Shown piece after piece: positions 39,169 through 48,033 of a stretch of DNA of 53,159 bases. The stretch is from JALZAH01 sp051000755 (GTDB lineage Bacteria > Actinomycetota > Acidimicrobiia > Acidimicrobiales > Palsa-688). A program made the position numbers and the translations under genes. Where the stretch lies: positions 1 through 53,159 of the forward strand of contig JBPCNZ010000069.1 in NCBI GenBank assembly GCA_051000755.1. The letters run 5' to 3'. The notes below the pieces were generated by a model, which saw only the letters and a program-made list of their open reading frames with translations, ran no database searches and was not told the DNA's origin. Position 1 is the stretch's first letter, and every line of letters begins with the position of its first letter.

Positions 39169-41613
39169 GTGACTGCTGAGCAATCTCCGGGGCGCCCCGA
39201 TGTGCCGGACGGCAACGAAACCGGCCCGAGTTGGCTCCGGCCCCAGCGTTCCTCGTCGAGGACCAGCCCCGAGCTACCCGAAACTCCCCTGTACCGGCTG
39301 AAGCGGACGGTGCTGGGACCGCCACTGGTCAGCGAGGAGCTCACCACCGAGCGCCTAGGCAAGCCCATCGCCCTGGCCGTCCTCTCCTCGGACGTCATGT
39401 CCTCGGCCGCGTACAGCACCGAATCAATCCTGAGCATCCTCATCCCGGCCGCCGGCCTCGGGGCGTTCCGGCTCATCACCCCCATCACCGCCCTGCTGCT
39501 GGTGGTGCTCGGCCTGGTGTGCCTGTGCTACCGGGATGTCGTCAAGCACTACCCGGTCGCCGGCGGTTCGTATGTGGTCAGCCGGGAGAACTTCGGCCCG
39601 ACCACCGCCCTGGTTCCCGGCTCCGCCCTCCTGTGCAGCTACACCCTCACCGTGGCTGTGTCGATCGCCGCCGGCGTGGACGCCGTGATCTCCGCCTTCC
39701 CCGGTGTGGGCCACCCGGTCCTGCTCTCGATCCTGTTCGTCGCCCTGCTGGCATTCGGCAACCTGCGGGGCCTCCGCGAGGCCGGTCGGCTCTTCGCCAT
39801 CCCCACGTACTGGTTCCTGGCCAGCATGGCCGCCATGATCGTTGCCGGCATCACCCATCTGGTGCTCGACGGCCATCTCCTCCACGTGGTGGCCAAACCC
39901 GGCCAACTCCATCTGACCCACGCCGGCAGCGGCCTCCTGCTGGGGGCCGGGGTGCTCATCTTTCTGCGGGCCTTTGCCAACGGCGGATCGGCCATGACGG
40001 GCATGGAGGCCATCTCCAACGCGGTCCCGCTGTTTCGCGACCCCCAGATCCCCAACGCCCGCCGCACGCTGCTCCTGATGGCCAGCATCATCGGGGCGTT
40101 GTTCCTTGCCGTCTCGGTGTTCTCGGCCCTTACCCACGCCGTGCCCTTCCAATCCGGAACACCGACGGTGCTGTCCCAGATCGGTCGGCAGGTGTTCGGG
40201 CACAGCGCCCTGGCCACCGTGGCCTTCTATTCCCTGCAGCTCAGCACCGCGCTGATCCTGATCCTGGGCGCCAACACCAGCTTCAACGGGTTCCCGCAGT
40301 TGGTCAGCTCCATCGCCAACGACGCCTACCTGCCCCGCCCGCTGACGACCCGGGGCCACCGGTTGGTCTACTCCAACGGCATCCTGGTGCTCGCCGCCCT
40401 GTCCGTCGTGCTGCTGGTGGTCACCAGAGCAAAGGTGACCTCGCTCATCCCCCTCTACGCCTGCACGGTGTTCACCGGGTTCACCATGGCGGGGGCGGGC
40501 ATGGTCCGCTACCACCTGACCCACCATGACCCCGACCGGCGCCGCCGGCTCCTGAGCGACGGCACATCGTTCGTGGCCAGCGCCGTCGTCACCTTGATCT
40601 TCGTCATCGCCGAGTTCAGCCGGGGGGCGTGGGCCGTGGTCGTCGTCATTCCCCTGATCGTCTTCGGCCTGTCGCGCACCAACCGTCGCTACCAGGCCGA
40701 GAGCCGGGTCCTGGCCGAGGAAGCGGCACCGGCCGCCACCGCCGCGCCAACGCTCCGCCACCAGGTCGTGGTCGTCCTGGTCGACCGTATCGACCTGGCT
40801 ACCGCTCGGGCCCTGCAGCTGTCCCGGAGCCTGGCGCTCGGAAACGAGTTGCGAGCCGTCCATTTCATGATCGACGACGCCCGGGCGGCGCGCCTGTCCA
40901 AGGCCTGGACCCGCATCGGGCTCGGGAAGATCCCTCTGGAGGTCATCGAGGTCCCGGATCGCCGCCTGACGCGAGCGGCCACCGAGATGGCCGACGACCT
41001 GGCCAGCGACGGCACCACCGAGGTGCTGATGGTTCTTCCCCGCCGGGCCTACCGGGGTCTGGCCAGCCGGGTTCTGCACGATCACACCGCCGACCGCATC
41101 GTGGCGGCGGTCACCCAGGTCAAGAACGTCAGCGCCACCATCGCCCCCTTCGACGTGACCAGGGCGTCCCGTCGCCATTCCAGCCAGAGCGCCGAGGAGG
41201 GGCTGGCCGTGGCCGCCGGCGAACGCTCGCCTCACACTCAGGCCGGCGTACCCGCCCCCGATCGCAGGAACGGCGAAGAGGGCAAGCACCTCGGCCCCCC
41301 GGTCATCGTGCCGGGTACGACGCCGATCGGTGAGGTCACCCACCGGGGTCGGTCCAAGGTGGCCGGCAAGCTGAAGACGGTCCGGGTCCAGTCCTGGTCA
41401 GGGGTGCCGGCGTTCGAGTGCACCGTGGTGGACGGCACCGGGGCGTTGACGCTGGTGTTTCTGGGCCGGCGCGCCATCGCCGGGCTGAATCCCGGCACCA
41501 AGCTTGTGGCCGAGGGCACCATCGGCAGCTACCAGGGGCGTTTGGCCATGCTCAACCCCGTCTACGAGTTGCTGGCGTCATCGTCGGGTGACGGGCGGGC
41601 CTCCGCCGGGTGA
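39169..41613 (+). CDS. KimA-like APC-superfamily potassium/amino acid transporter with C-terminal OB fold
   Basis: An 814-residue membrane protein; RBS GGAGGAGG before GTG. The first transmembrane helix region LSSDVMSSAAYSTESILSIL matches the KimA (YdaO)-type APC branch, and about 12 hydrophobic segments span residues 65-510. A cytosolic USP-like domain follows (about 525-665), which in KimA carries nucleotide (c-di-AMP) regulation. Residues about 730-805 form an OB fold (KLKTVRVQSWSGVPAFECTV, then VAEGTIG and LNPVYELL). In mycobacteria a similar OB-fold protein is encoded separately near an APC transporter and TrkA genes; here it is fused. Confidence 0.85.
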   Translation: MTAEQSPGRPDVPDGNETGPSWLRPQRSSSRTSPELPETPLYRLKRTVLGPPLVSEELTTERLGKPIALAVLSSDVMSSAAYSTESILSILIPAAGLGAFRLITPITALLLVVLGLVCLCYRDVVKHYPVAGGSYVVSRENFGPTTALVPGSALLCSYTLTVAVSIAAGVDAVISAFPGVGHPVLLSILFVALLAFGNLRGLREAGRLFAIPTYWFLASMAAMIVAGITHLVLDGHLLHVVAKPGQLHLTHAGSGLLLGAGVLIFLRAFANGGSAMTGMEAISNAVPLFRDPQIPNARRTLLLMASIIGALFLAVSVFSALTHAVPFQSGTPTVLSQIGRQVFGHSALATVAFYSLQLSTALILILGANTSFNGFPQLVSSIANDAYLPRPLTTRGHRLVYSNGILVLAALSVVLLVVTRAKVTSLIPLYACTVFTGFTMAGAGMVRYHLTHHDPDRRRRLLSDGTSFVASAVVTLIFVIAEFSRGAWAVVVVIPLIVFGLSRTNRRYQAESRVLAEEAAPAATAAPTLRHQVVVVLVDRIDLATARALQLSRSLALGNELRAVHFMIDDARAARLSKAWTRIGLGKIPLEVIEVPDRRLTRAATEMADDLASDGTTEVLMVLPRRAYRGLASRVLHDHTADRIVAAVTQVKNVSATIAPFDVTRASRRHSSQSAEEGLAVAAGERSPHTQAGVPAPDRRNGEEGKHLGPPVIVPGTTPIGEVTHRGRSKVAGKLKTVRVQSWSGVPAFECTVVDGTGALTLVFLGRRAIAGLNPGTKLVAEGTIGSYQGRLAMLNPVYELLASSSGDGRASAG

Positions 41614-41661
41614 CGACACCCCGACAAGTGCGGCAGGCCGCTTGACGACCGGCCGACAAGC

Positions 41662-41708
41662 CGCTCAGGGCACCACCCGGGGCGGCTGCCGCTCAGCGCA
41701 CCACCCGG
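41662..41708. repeat. 19-bp direct repeat at a stop codon
   Basis: CGCTCAGGGCACCACCCGG (41662-41680) recurs at 41690-41708 with one mismatch. The second copy contains the minus-strand TGA of the DUF4118 gene. It resembles the tandem duplication at 9677-9708 in position relative to the gene end. Confidence 0.8.
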
Positions 41709-42541
41709 AGCAGGGGTCCGGGTGGAGGAACGACGGGGCCGCCCGGGTCCGTGATCGGCGTGATCGGCGGGGCCTGGGCAGCCAGCGCCGCACCGACCTG
41801 GTCCGCCAGGGTCACGGCTACCAGCGACCGCTCCGGGGTCAGGGCCGAGCCGAGACGCGGGAGGACGACCAACCGCCCAACCACCACGCCCTGGCTGAGC
41901 ACCGGTAGGGCGACGAGCTCCGCCACGCCCGCAGCCGGGACCGGGCGCGGGCCGGCGCCGACCGGTTCCGGTGTCCGCAAGCTGCCGTCCCGGTCGATGA
42001 AGCGAAGCCCGGCGTCGGCCTCCTCGGTCGAGAACGAGCAGTCGGCTGCCCCAAGCACAGTGGTGATCTGGTCGGCCACGGCGCCGATCATCATCACCAG
42101 CTCCTCGCCGTGAGCCAGGCGGGCCGCCGCTTCGCGGACCCGGCCCAGATCGCCGCCGGCGCCGCCGTCGAGGCGACGCTGGCGGATCACACGCAGAGCC
42201 AGTTCGCCGGTGATCAGCCCGACCACGACGAGCAGGACAGCCGTGGCGACGTCAGATCCGTGGGTGATGCTGAAGTGCTCATACGGCTCGGTGTCGAAGA
42301 ACGTGAACCCGCAGGCACTTCCAGCTGCTGCGCCAATCACTGCGGCACGGCGACCGGCGACGGCTACCACGGCGGTGGCGGCCACCAGGGCGAGGGCCAC
42401 GTCGACGCTCGGGGCGGACCGCCGCGCCGGGATCCAGGCCACGGCGACGATCAGGGCGAAGGTGGCGCCGAGGATGGCAACGGCCACGCTCACAGCCAAC
42501 CTCGACCGGCGGGCGCGCCGAGCCCGCTGTCGCCGAGGCAT
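41693..42541 (-). CDS. DUF4118 membrane protein with GAF-like domain (KdpD-like, no kinase)
   Basis: A 282-residue membrane protein. Residues 10-125 hold about four hydrophobic segments of the DUF4118 type found in the sensor kinase KdpD, including the FTFFDTEPYEHFSI loop. The cytosolic part (about 140-260) resembles a degenerate GAF domain (VVGRLVVLPRLGS, VAVTLADQVGAAL). No HisKA or ATPase domain follows, so it cannot be a kinase. It is convergent with the KimA-like transporter and downstream of a TetR regulator. A ligand- or turgor-sensing role is inferred. Upstream extension of the frame was rejected for lack of an RBS. Confidence 0.75.
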   Translation of the reverse strand: MPRRQRARRARRSRLAVSVAVAILGATFALIVAVAWIPARRSAPSVDVALALVAATAVVAVAGRRAAVIGAAAGSACGFTFFDTEPYEHFSITHGSDVATAVLLVVVGLITGELALRVIRQRRLDGGAGGDLGRVREAAARLAHGEELVMMIGAVADQITTVLGAADCSFSTEEADAGLRFIDRDGSLRTPEPVGAGPRPVPAAGVAELVALPVLSQGVVVGRLVVLPRLGSALTPERSLVAVTLADQVGAALAAQAPPITPITDPGGPVVPPPGPLLRVVR

Positions 42542-42617
42542 CAGAGTGGTCGGGGCACTATGCCCATGGGTGAAGTATAGGAAGGCCGCTGCCCCTTGGA
42601 TGGGCCGGCGCCTCGAT

Positions 42618-43274
42618 TCAGGGCCGGTCGGTGCGCATGCCCGACAGCAGCAGTTCGAGGGCCTGGTCGCTGCGCCGGTTGAGCGTCTCCACCGCACCCA
42701 ACCACGTGGCGATGGCGCCGGAGATGGTGGCGACGATCATCCAGGAGATGAACTCGGGACCGGGGCGTCCCACCAGCTCCCCGTGGCGCTGACCTTCCGC
42801 GACGATCTCGGTGACCAGGGCCCGCAGGTCGGGCTGGCCCTCGCGGGTGCCGGCCTCCAGGCTCACGGTCTGGAGATACTCCTGGGCCAGTTCCCGGAGG
42901 GCGGCACCGCTCTCCGCCCAGGTTGCGCACATGGTGCGCGACACCACCTTCAGGGCCTCCCCGGCATCCACCGGTTCGCTGGCCGCGACGGCGTGACGGG
43001 CTCGGCCCGCGAGGCGTCGGTTGAACTCGCTGAGCAGCCCCGCCTTGGTCCCGTAGAGCCGGAAGAAGGTCGCTCGGCCCACGCCGGCCCGTTCACAGAT
43101 GTCGTCGACACTCACCATGTCGTAGCCCTGCCCGGCGAACAGATCCAACGCCGCCTCGTAGAGCCGGTCCCGGTTGCGCTTCTTGCCGGCTTCGCGGCGG
43201 GACCCGGCGACAGGGTCGGACATGCGGTCGCTGGGTTTGCGCTCCGAGCTCTGTGTCGATCCGGTCGCCGTCAT
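42618..43274 (-). CDS. TetR-family transcriptional regulator
   Basis: A 218-residue one-component regulator. The N-terminal HTH (about 30-80) reads RDRLYEAALDLFAGQGYDMV followed by SVDDICERAGVGRATFFRLYGTK, a standard TetR helix-turn-helix. The helical C-terminal domain would bind an unknown ligand. ATG 43274 lies 7 nt after a TAGCAT -10 element, suggesting a leaderless transcript. The DUF4118 gene follows 76 nt downstream on the same strand and may be cotranscribed. Confidence 0.9.
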   Translation of the reverse strand: MTATGSTQSSERKPSDRMSDPVAGSRREAGKKRNRDRLYEAALDLFAGQGYDMVSVDDICERAGVGRATFFRLYGTKAGLLSEFNRRLAGRARHAVAASEPVDAGEALKVVSRTMCATWAESGAALRELAQEYLQTVSLEAGTREGQPDLRALVTEIVAEGQRHGELVGRPGPEFISWMIVATISGAIATWLGAVETLNRRSDQALELLLSGMRTDRP

Positions 43275-43281
43275 CAGATCG

Positions 43282-43287
43282 ATGCTA
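43282..43287 (-). promoter_or_regulatory. -10 element TAGCAT, leaderless promoter
   Basis: On the minus strand TAGCAT is followed by a 7-nt spacer and the ATG of the TetR gene. No Shine-Dalgarno is present between them. Confidence 0.45.
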
Positions 43288-43331
43288 GGAGACCGCAGCG
43301 GCGATCGGCACGGAGCCGAACAGGCCCGGCC

Positions 43332-45518
43332 CTAGGCGCCGGCCGGCGCCGTCAGGTCATAGAGGGTGACCCCGCCGACCGTCTTGGCCGCGAAATGAGC
43401 CTCCACCCACGTGCTGATGGCGGACGAGTCCGAGCTGGTGCCACCGCCGGGACCGCCGCCAGGCCCACCCCCGGTGCCGCCGCGGCCACCGCGGCCGCCC
43501 GCAAGGCCTCCACCACCACCTCTTCCGTCGACGATGAAGTAGTGGATCTGGCCCTGGGCCACGTCCTTCTCGAAGGCAGCGAGCGTCGGGTAAGGGTCCG
43601 TCCCGTTGAAGCCACCGATGGCCATGACGGGCCGGCCGGAGGCCAGTTGGTAGCCCGACGCCGACTCGGACCCGACGGCCGCCGCCACCCAGGTATACCT
43701 CGAGGAATTCGCCTCGAGGGTGGCCGTCACGGCCTGGTCCGGGCGGCTGCCCGAGAGGAGCCCACCCCCCGCAGGGCGACCGCCGGCCCCCCGGCCGCCG
43801 ACGCCTCCGAAGCGGCCGGTGAAGCCTCGGGGATGCGCCCCGAGGCCGCCACCGAGGCCGGAGACACCGGCAGCCCCGACGCCCCCGGCAGCCCCGAAGC
43901 CTCCCGCTGCCCCGAAGCCCCTGAAGCCCCCGGGAGGACCGAAACGAGGACCGCCGAGGGCCCCGGCGCCCGAGGGCCCGGCGGTGGGGATGGCCGAGCT
44001 GTAACCGGTGGCCGCAGTGGCCACGCTGAAGGCGCCGGGACCGGCCAGGCAGGCGATCAGGGCCACGGCCCCGACGACGATGCCACCGACCCGACCCCCG
44101 ACCCCCGGCACCTGCCCCAGGACGGGACCGACGGCCAAGGCCACGGCGGCACCCAGGCCCGCCACCAGGATCGACACCTCCAGCCAGGCGTTCCACGTCG
44201 GGGTGCGCCCCAGGAGGACGGCGGCCCAGATGACGGTGCCGGCGACGCCGGCGGCAAGGGCCACCCGGCCGGCCCAGTGGGACCGCCGGGCCCAGAGCAA
44301 GCCGGCTCCGCCTGCGACCAGGGCGGCCACGGCCGGGGCCAGGGCGACGCTGTAGTACGGATGGATGATCCCCTTGCCGAGACTGAAGACCAACCCGGTG
44401 ACGATCAGCCAGGCGCCCCAGAGCACGAAGGCAGCCCGGACCGGGTTGGTGCGCCCGGTCCGCCTCGTCACCCACAGCCCGATGACGATGGCGGCGAGAG
44501 CGGCGGGGAGGAGCCAGGCGATCTGGGTCCCGAACTCGCTGTTGAACATGCGCAGCAGCCCCGTCGGGCCCCACATGCCGCCTCCGGTCGCCCCGCCCCT
44601 CGCCCCGCCGCCGACGCTGCCGGTCTCCGAGCCGGTCAGGCGACCAAAGCCGTTGTAGCCGAAGATGAGGTTCAGCAGACTGTTGTTCTGCGAACCTCCG
44701 ATGTAGGGACGATCGGCGGCCGGGGTGAGCTGGACGGCCGCCACCCACCACCCGGCGGAGGCGACCAGCGCCCCGCCGGCGGCCAGCAGCTGGAGGACGC
44801 GCCGGCGCAGACGGACGGGCCCGGCGATGAGGTAGACCAAGGCGAGGGGTGGGACGACGATCAGGGCCTGGAGCTCTTTGGTGATGAAGCCGAAGCCGAC
44901 CAGGGCACCGGCAGCAACCAGCCACGACGTGCGGCCACGGTCGACGGCCCGGGCGGTGGCGTAGGCGGCAGCGACGAGCACCAACACGAGCAGGGCATCA
45001 GGGTTGTTGAACCGGAACATCAGGGTGGCCACCGGCGTGAGGGCCAGCACGGCCCCGGCCAGGATCCCGACACCGGCCGAGAAGGCGCGGCGCATGGTCA
45101 GGTACAGCAACCCGACGGCGGCGATCCCTTCGAGGGCCTGGGGTGCGAGGATCGTCCACGAGTTGACGCCGAAGATCCGGGCAGGGATCTCCATGAGCCA
45201 CAAGGACGCCGGCGGCTTGTCAACGGTGATGAAGTTGGCAGCATCCGACGAGCCGAAGAAGAAGGCCTTCCAGCTCTTGGTTCCGGCCTGGACGGCGGCC
45301 GAGTAGAAGCTGTTGGCATATCCCGATGAGCTCAGGTCGACCAGGTACAGCAGGGCGGTGGCAGCCAGCAGCGCGAGGAGGGCGGGGCGCACCCAGGCCG
45401 GGTCGGAGCTGCGACCCCGGACGAGGCGCCGGAGCCGGCCCGGGCCGGGGGGGAGAGCCGCGTGCTCGGGCGGATGGGCCGGCGATGCCGACCGCCCGAG
45501 GAGGGTGGTGGTTGCCAT
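43332..45518 (-). CDS. GT39/YkcB-like membrane glycosyltransferase
   Basis: A 728-residue integral membrane protein of the ArnT/PMT-type GT39 family. About 12 hydrophobic segments span residues 42-510. The first extracytoplasmic loop carries FITVDKPPASLW (Asp100 to Trp), the signature of this actinobacterial/YkcB group. Such enzymes transfer a sugar from a polyprenyl phosphate to an envelope acceptor. The C-terminal extracytoplasmic part has a Gly/Phe/Ala-rich low-complexity region (about 515-600) and a YkcB-like C-terminal domain with a second Gly-rich loop. Last gene after the two-component genes, with a 4-nt gap. A GT2-GtrA gene nearby probably makes its lipid-linked donor. Confidence 0.85.
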   Translation of the reverse strand: MATTTLLGRSASPAHPPEHAALPPGPGRLRRLVRGRSSDPAWVRPALLALLAATALLYLVDLSSSGYANSFYSAAVQAGTKSWKAFFFGSSDAANFITVDKPPASLWLMEIPARIFGVNSWTILAPQALEGIAAVGLLYLTMRRAFSAGVGILAGAVLALTPVATLMFRFNNPDALLVLVLVAAAYATARAVDRGRTSWLVAAGALVGFGFITKELQALIVVPPLALVYLIAGPVRLRRRVLQLLAAGGALVASAGWWVAAVQLTPAADRPYIGGSQNNSLLNLIFGYNGFGRLTGSETGSVGGGARGGATGGGMWGPTGLLRMFNSEFGTQIAWLLPAALAAIVIGLWVTRRTGRTNPVRAAFVLWGAWLIVTGLVFSLGKGIIHPYYSVALAPAVAALVAGGAGLLWARRSHWAGRVALAAGVAGTVIWAAVLLGRTPTWNAWLEVSILVAGLGAAVALAVGPVLGQVPGVGGRVGGIVVGAVALIACLAGPGAFSVATAATGYSSAIPTAGPSGAGALGGPRFGPPGGFRGFGAAGGFGAAGGVGAAGVSGLGGGLGAHPRGFTGRFGGVGGRGAGGRPAGGGLLSGSRPDQAVTATLEANSSRYTWVAAAVGSESASGYQLASGRPVMAIGGFNGTDPYPTLAAFEKDVAQGQIHYFIVDGRGGGGGLAGGRGGRGGTGGGPGGGPGGGTSSDSSAISTWVEAHFAAKTVGGVTLYDLTAPAGA

Positions 45519-45522
45519 GCCG

Positions 45523-47157
45523 TCAGTGTGCTGACGGTTCCTCAGAGTCCCCTGGGGACGGCATGGGACCCGCCTGGGACTCGGTGCCCGGGCCCAGTTT
45601 CGGAACTGGGCAGGCCCGCCCCACCGCTCCGTCAGCGACGGCGGTCGACGACCAGGCCGGGGCCGGCAACCGGATGGTGAAGATGGCACCGCCGTCGGCG
45701 GTGTTGGCCACGTCGGCCATCCCGCCGTGTTCGGCGGCGACGGCGGCGACGATGGCCAGGCCCAGGCCGGCTCCGTTACCCCGCCGGGAGGTGTCGGCCC
45801 GCCAGAACCGGTCGAAGGCATGGGCCAGTCCGTCCGGGGGGAGCCCCGGTCCGTGGTCACGCACGGTCAGCACCGCCACACCGCCGTCCTGGGTGACGGC
45901 CACCTCGATCGGGGTGGCGGACGGTGTGTGGCGGCGGGCGTTGGTCAGCAGGTTGCCCACCGCCTGGCGGAGATGGGCGGAGTCGCCGACGACCGGCACC
46001 GGCCCGGGAGCGTCGAAGGTCAGGCGCCGGGCGCGGTCGGTGACGGCCAGGTCGTTGCAGCATTCGGCGGCGACTACCGACAGGTCGATCTCCACCCGGT
46101 CCGGCAGCCTCGTCTCGTCCATGCGGGCCAGCATCAGGAGCTCCTCGACCAGGCCGCCCATCTCCTTGGCGTGGGTCTCGATGCGGTCCATGACCCGGTC
46201 CAGCTCCTCCTGCGAGCCGGCTGCGCCCATCCGGTACAGCTCCGCGTAGCCGCGGATCGACGTCAGCGGGGTCCGCAACTCGTGGGAGGCATCGGCAAGG
46301 AACTGGCGCAGGCGGCCCTCCGTGGCATCCCGCTCGGAGAAGGCCTTCTCGATGTTGCCCATCATGGTGTTGAAGGCGGCGCCGAGCTGACCGACCTCGC
46401 CGCGCCCGTCGGCCGGACTGGCCCGCCGGGAGAGGTCGCCACCGGCGATGGCCCGTGCCGTCGCACTCATCCGCTCCAGCGGTCGCAGGCCCCGGCGGAC
46501 CACCAACAGCCCGGCGGCCGACAGAGCCAGGAGCACGGCGGCCCCCGCGGCGAGATCGACGATGATCAAGCGGTGCAGGGCGCGGGTGACGTCGCCGAGC
46601 GGCTCGGCGGCCACCACCACGTCACCGGCTGCGGAGGCGGCGGCCGTGGTGCCCGCAGAGGACGGTGCATCCGGCCTGGCGCCGTCGCCGCCCGGCGGTC
46701 CACCGCCGGGATCGAAGGGTCGAACCAACACCCGGAACGATGACCCGTCGGTCGACGGCACCGTCAGCAGCCGTCCGTTGGGGCCGCCGCCGGCCAGGGA
46801 GGCGGGAAGAACGGGTTTGGGGCAGGTGCCGTAACAGGCGATGCTCCGTCCCGCCAGGACGTGCCCGGTGGGGGAGCGCAGCTCGACATAGCTGCCCGGC
46901 GGCAACGGGGTCCCACGGTCGTTGGGACCGCCCAGCCTGCCATCAGCCGGGGCGTTGGCGTCGTTGACGCCGCCGGAGACCCCGCTCGGCGTCGAGGTGA
47001 CCAACCGGCCGAGCACGGGAGTCACCGACTGCAACTGGGAGTCGACACGCTGGTACTGCGAATGGCTGTAAAGGCTGTAGCTCACCAACCCGAAGACGGC
47101 CAAGCCGACGGTAACGAGGGCGACCATGACCGCGACCAGGCGACGCCGCAGCGTCAC
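45523..47157 (-). CDS. Sensor histidine kinase (HAMP-HisKA-HATPase)
   Basis: A 544-residue sensor kinase. The first membrane helix is at 8-28, then an extracytoplasmic domain (29-196) with Gly/Pro-rich parts and a Cys pair (CYGTC), the second helix (197-220), HAMP (221-273), HisKA with ASHELRTPL (phospho-accepting His292), and an ATPase domain with NLLTNARRHTP, DHGPGLPP and GAGLGLAIV. GTG start overlaps the response regulator stop (GTGA, 47154-47157). Located between the regulator and the GT39 gene, it probably controls envelope glycosylation. Confidence 0.93.
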   Translation of the reverse strand: MTLRRRLVAVMVALVTVGLAVFGLVSYSLYSHSQYQRVDSQLQSVTPVLGRLVTSTPSGVSGGVNDANAPADGRLGGPNDRGTPLPPGSYVELRSPTGHVLAGRSIACYGTCPKPVLPASLAGGGPNGRLLTVPSTDGSSFRVLVRPFDPGGGPPGGDGARPDAPSSAGTTAAASAAGDVVVAAEPLGDVTRALHRLIIVDLAAGAAVLLALSAAGLLVVRRGLRPLERMSATARAIAGGDLSRRASPADGRGEVGQLGAAFNTMMGNIEKAFSERDATEGRLRQFLADASHELRTPLTSIRGYAELYRMGAAGSQEELDRVMDRIETHAKEMGGLVEELLMLARMDETRLPDRVEIDLSVVAAECCNDLAVTDRARRLTFDAPGPVPVVGDSAHLRQAVGNLLTNARRHTPSATPIEVAVTQDGGVAVLTVRDHGPGLPPDGLAHAFDRFWRADTSRRGNGAGLGLAIVAAVAAEHGGMADVANTADGGAIFTIRLPAPAWSSTAVADGAVGRACPVPKLGPGTESQAGPMPSPGDSEEPSAH

Positions 47158-47897
47158 GGGGCGCCTCGGGGCTCCCGCAGGGTGTAGCCGACTCCCCGGA
47201 CGGTGTGGATCAGGGGGGTCTCGCCGTCATCGATCTTGTGACGCAGATAGCTGATGTAGGTCTCGAGCACGCCGGCGTTGCCGGCGAAGTCGTACTCCCA
47301 GACCTGCTCGAGGATCTGGGTCCTGGACAGGACCCGGCGGGCGTTGAGCAGCAGATAGTGCAACAGCCGGTACTCGGTGACGGTCAGCTCGATGGACCGC
47401 TCGCCCCGCCACACCTCCCGGGTGTCCTCGTCGAGGGCAAGGTCGGCGAAGGCCATGCGGTGCGAGTCCGAACCGCCGCCGCTGCGGCGCAAGACGGCCT
47501 GGACCCTGGCCAGGAGCTCCTCCACCGAGAAAGGCTTGGTCACATAGTCGTCGCCGCCCAGCCCGAGGCCGGTGACCTTGTCGAAGGTCGTGTCGCGTGC
47601 CGTGAGGAAGATCACCGGCAGGCGGTTGGCGGACCCGTCGGCCTCCCGGATGCGCCGGGCCACCTCGAAGCCGTCGAGATCGCCCAGCATCACGTCCAGG
47701 ACCACCAGGTCGGGCCGGGCCCGCCGGACCTCGGCCAGCGCGTCGCGCCCGTTGAGTGCCGTGGTGACGTCGAAACCGCTGAAGCGCAGGGCGACGCCCA
47801 CCAACTCGGCAATGTGCTCCTCATCGTCGACGACCAACACCCGGGTCACGGCGTTCATCTTGGCCAATGCGGAGGGAGTCGGGGCGCCAGTCGACAT
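47154..47897 (-). CDS. OmpR/PhoB-family response regulator
   Basis: A 247-residue regulator. The receiver domain has the acidic pair in VVDDEEH, phospho-accepting Asp68 in VVLDVM, Thr in FLTARD and Lys in VTKPF. The C-terminal winged helix (about 150-245) contains ELTVTEYRLLHYLLLN and ends in HTVRGVGYTLR. It acts with the coupled kinase downstream. ATG 47897 is chosen; ATG 47858 directly before the receiver is an alternative. The open frame above 47897 lies in the divergent promoter region and is not likely coding. Confidence 0.92.
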   Translation of the reverse strand: MSTGAPTPSALAKMNAVTRVLVVDDEEHIAELVGVALRFSGFDVTTALNGRDALAEVRRARPDLVVLDVMLGDLDGFEVARRIREADGSANRLPVIFLTARDTTFDKVTGLGLGGDDYVTKPFSVEELLARVQAVLRRSGGGSDSHRMAFADLALDEDTREVWRGERSIELTVTEYRLLHYLLLNARRVLSRTQILEQVWEYDFAGNAGVLETYISYLRHKIDDGETPLIHTVRGVGYTLREPRGAP

Positions 47898-48033
47898 GGC
47901 GCCATGGTGCACGACCGGTCTTTGAGGAAGCTGCGAGAAACCTGGGGGGAACCTGTGAACGACGCGGAGGCAGAACCGCCGGCTCTCGGCAGATTCCCAG
48001 GCCCGCCTGAGCTGGGCCACAGAAGCGCCGCCG

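Noticed and set aside
38614..39325. Overlapping minus-strand frames of about 190 residues as intact genes
   Set aside because: Pieces of nitronate monooxygenase lie in several of these frames, so none is an intact gene.
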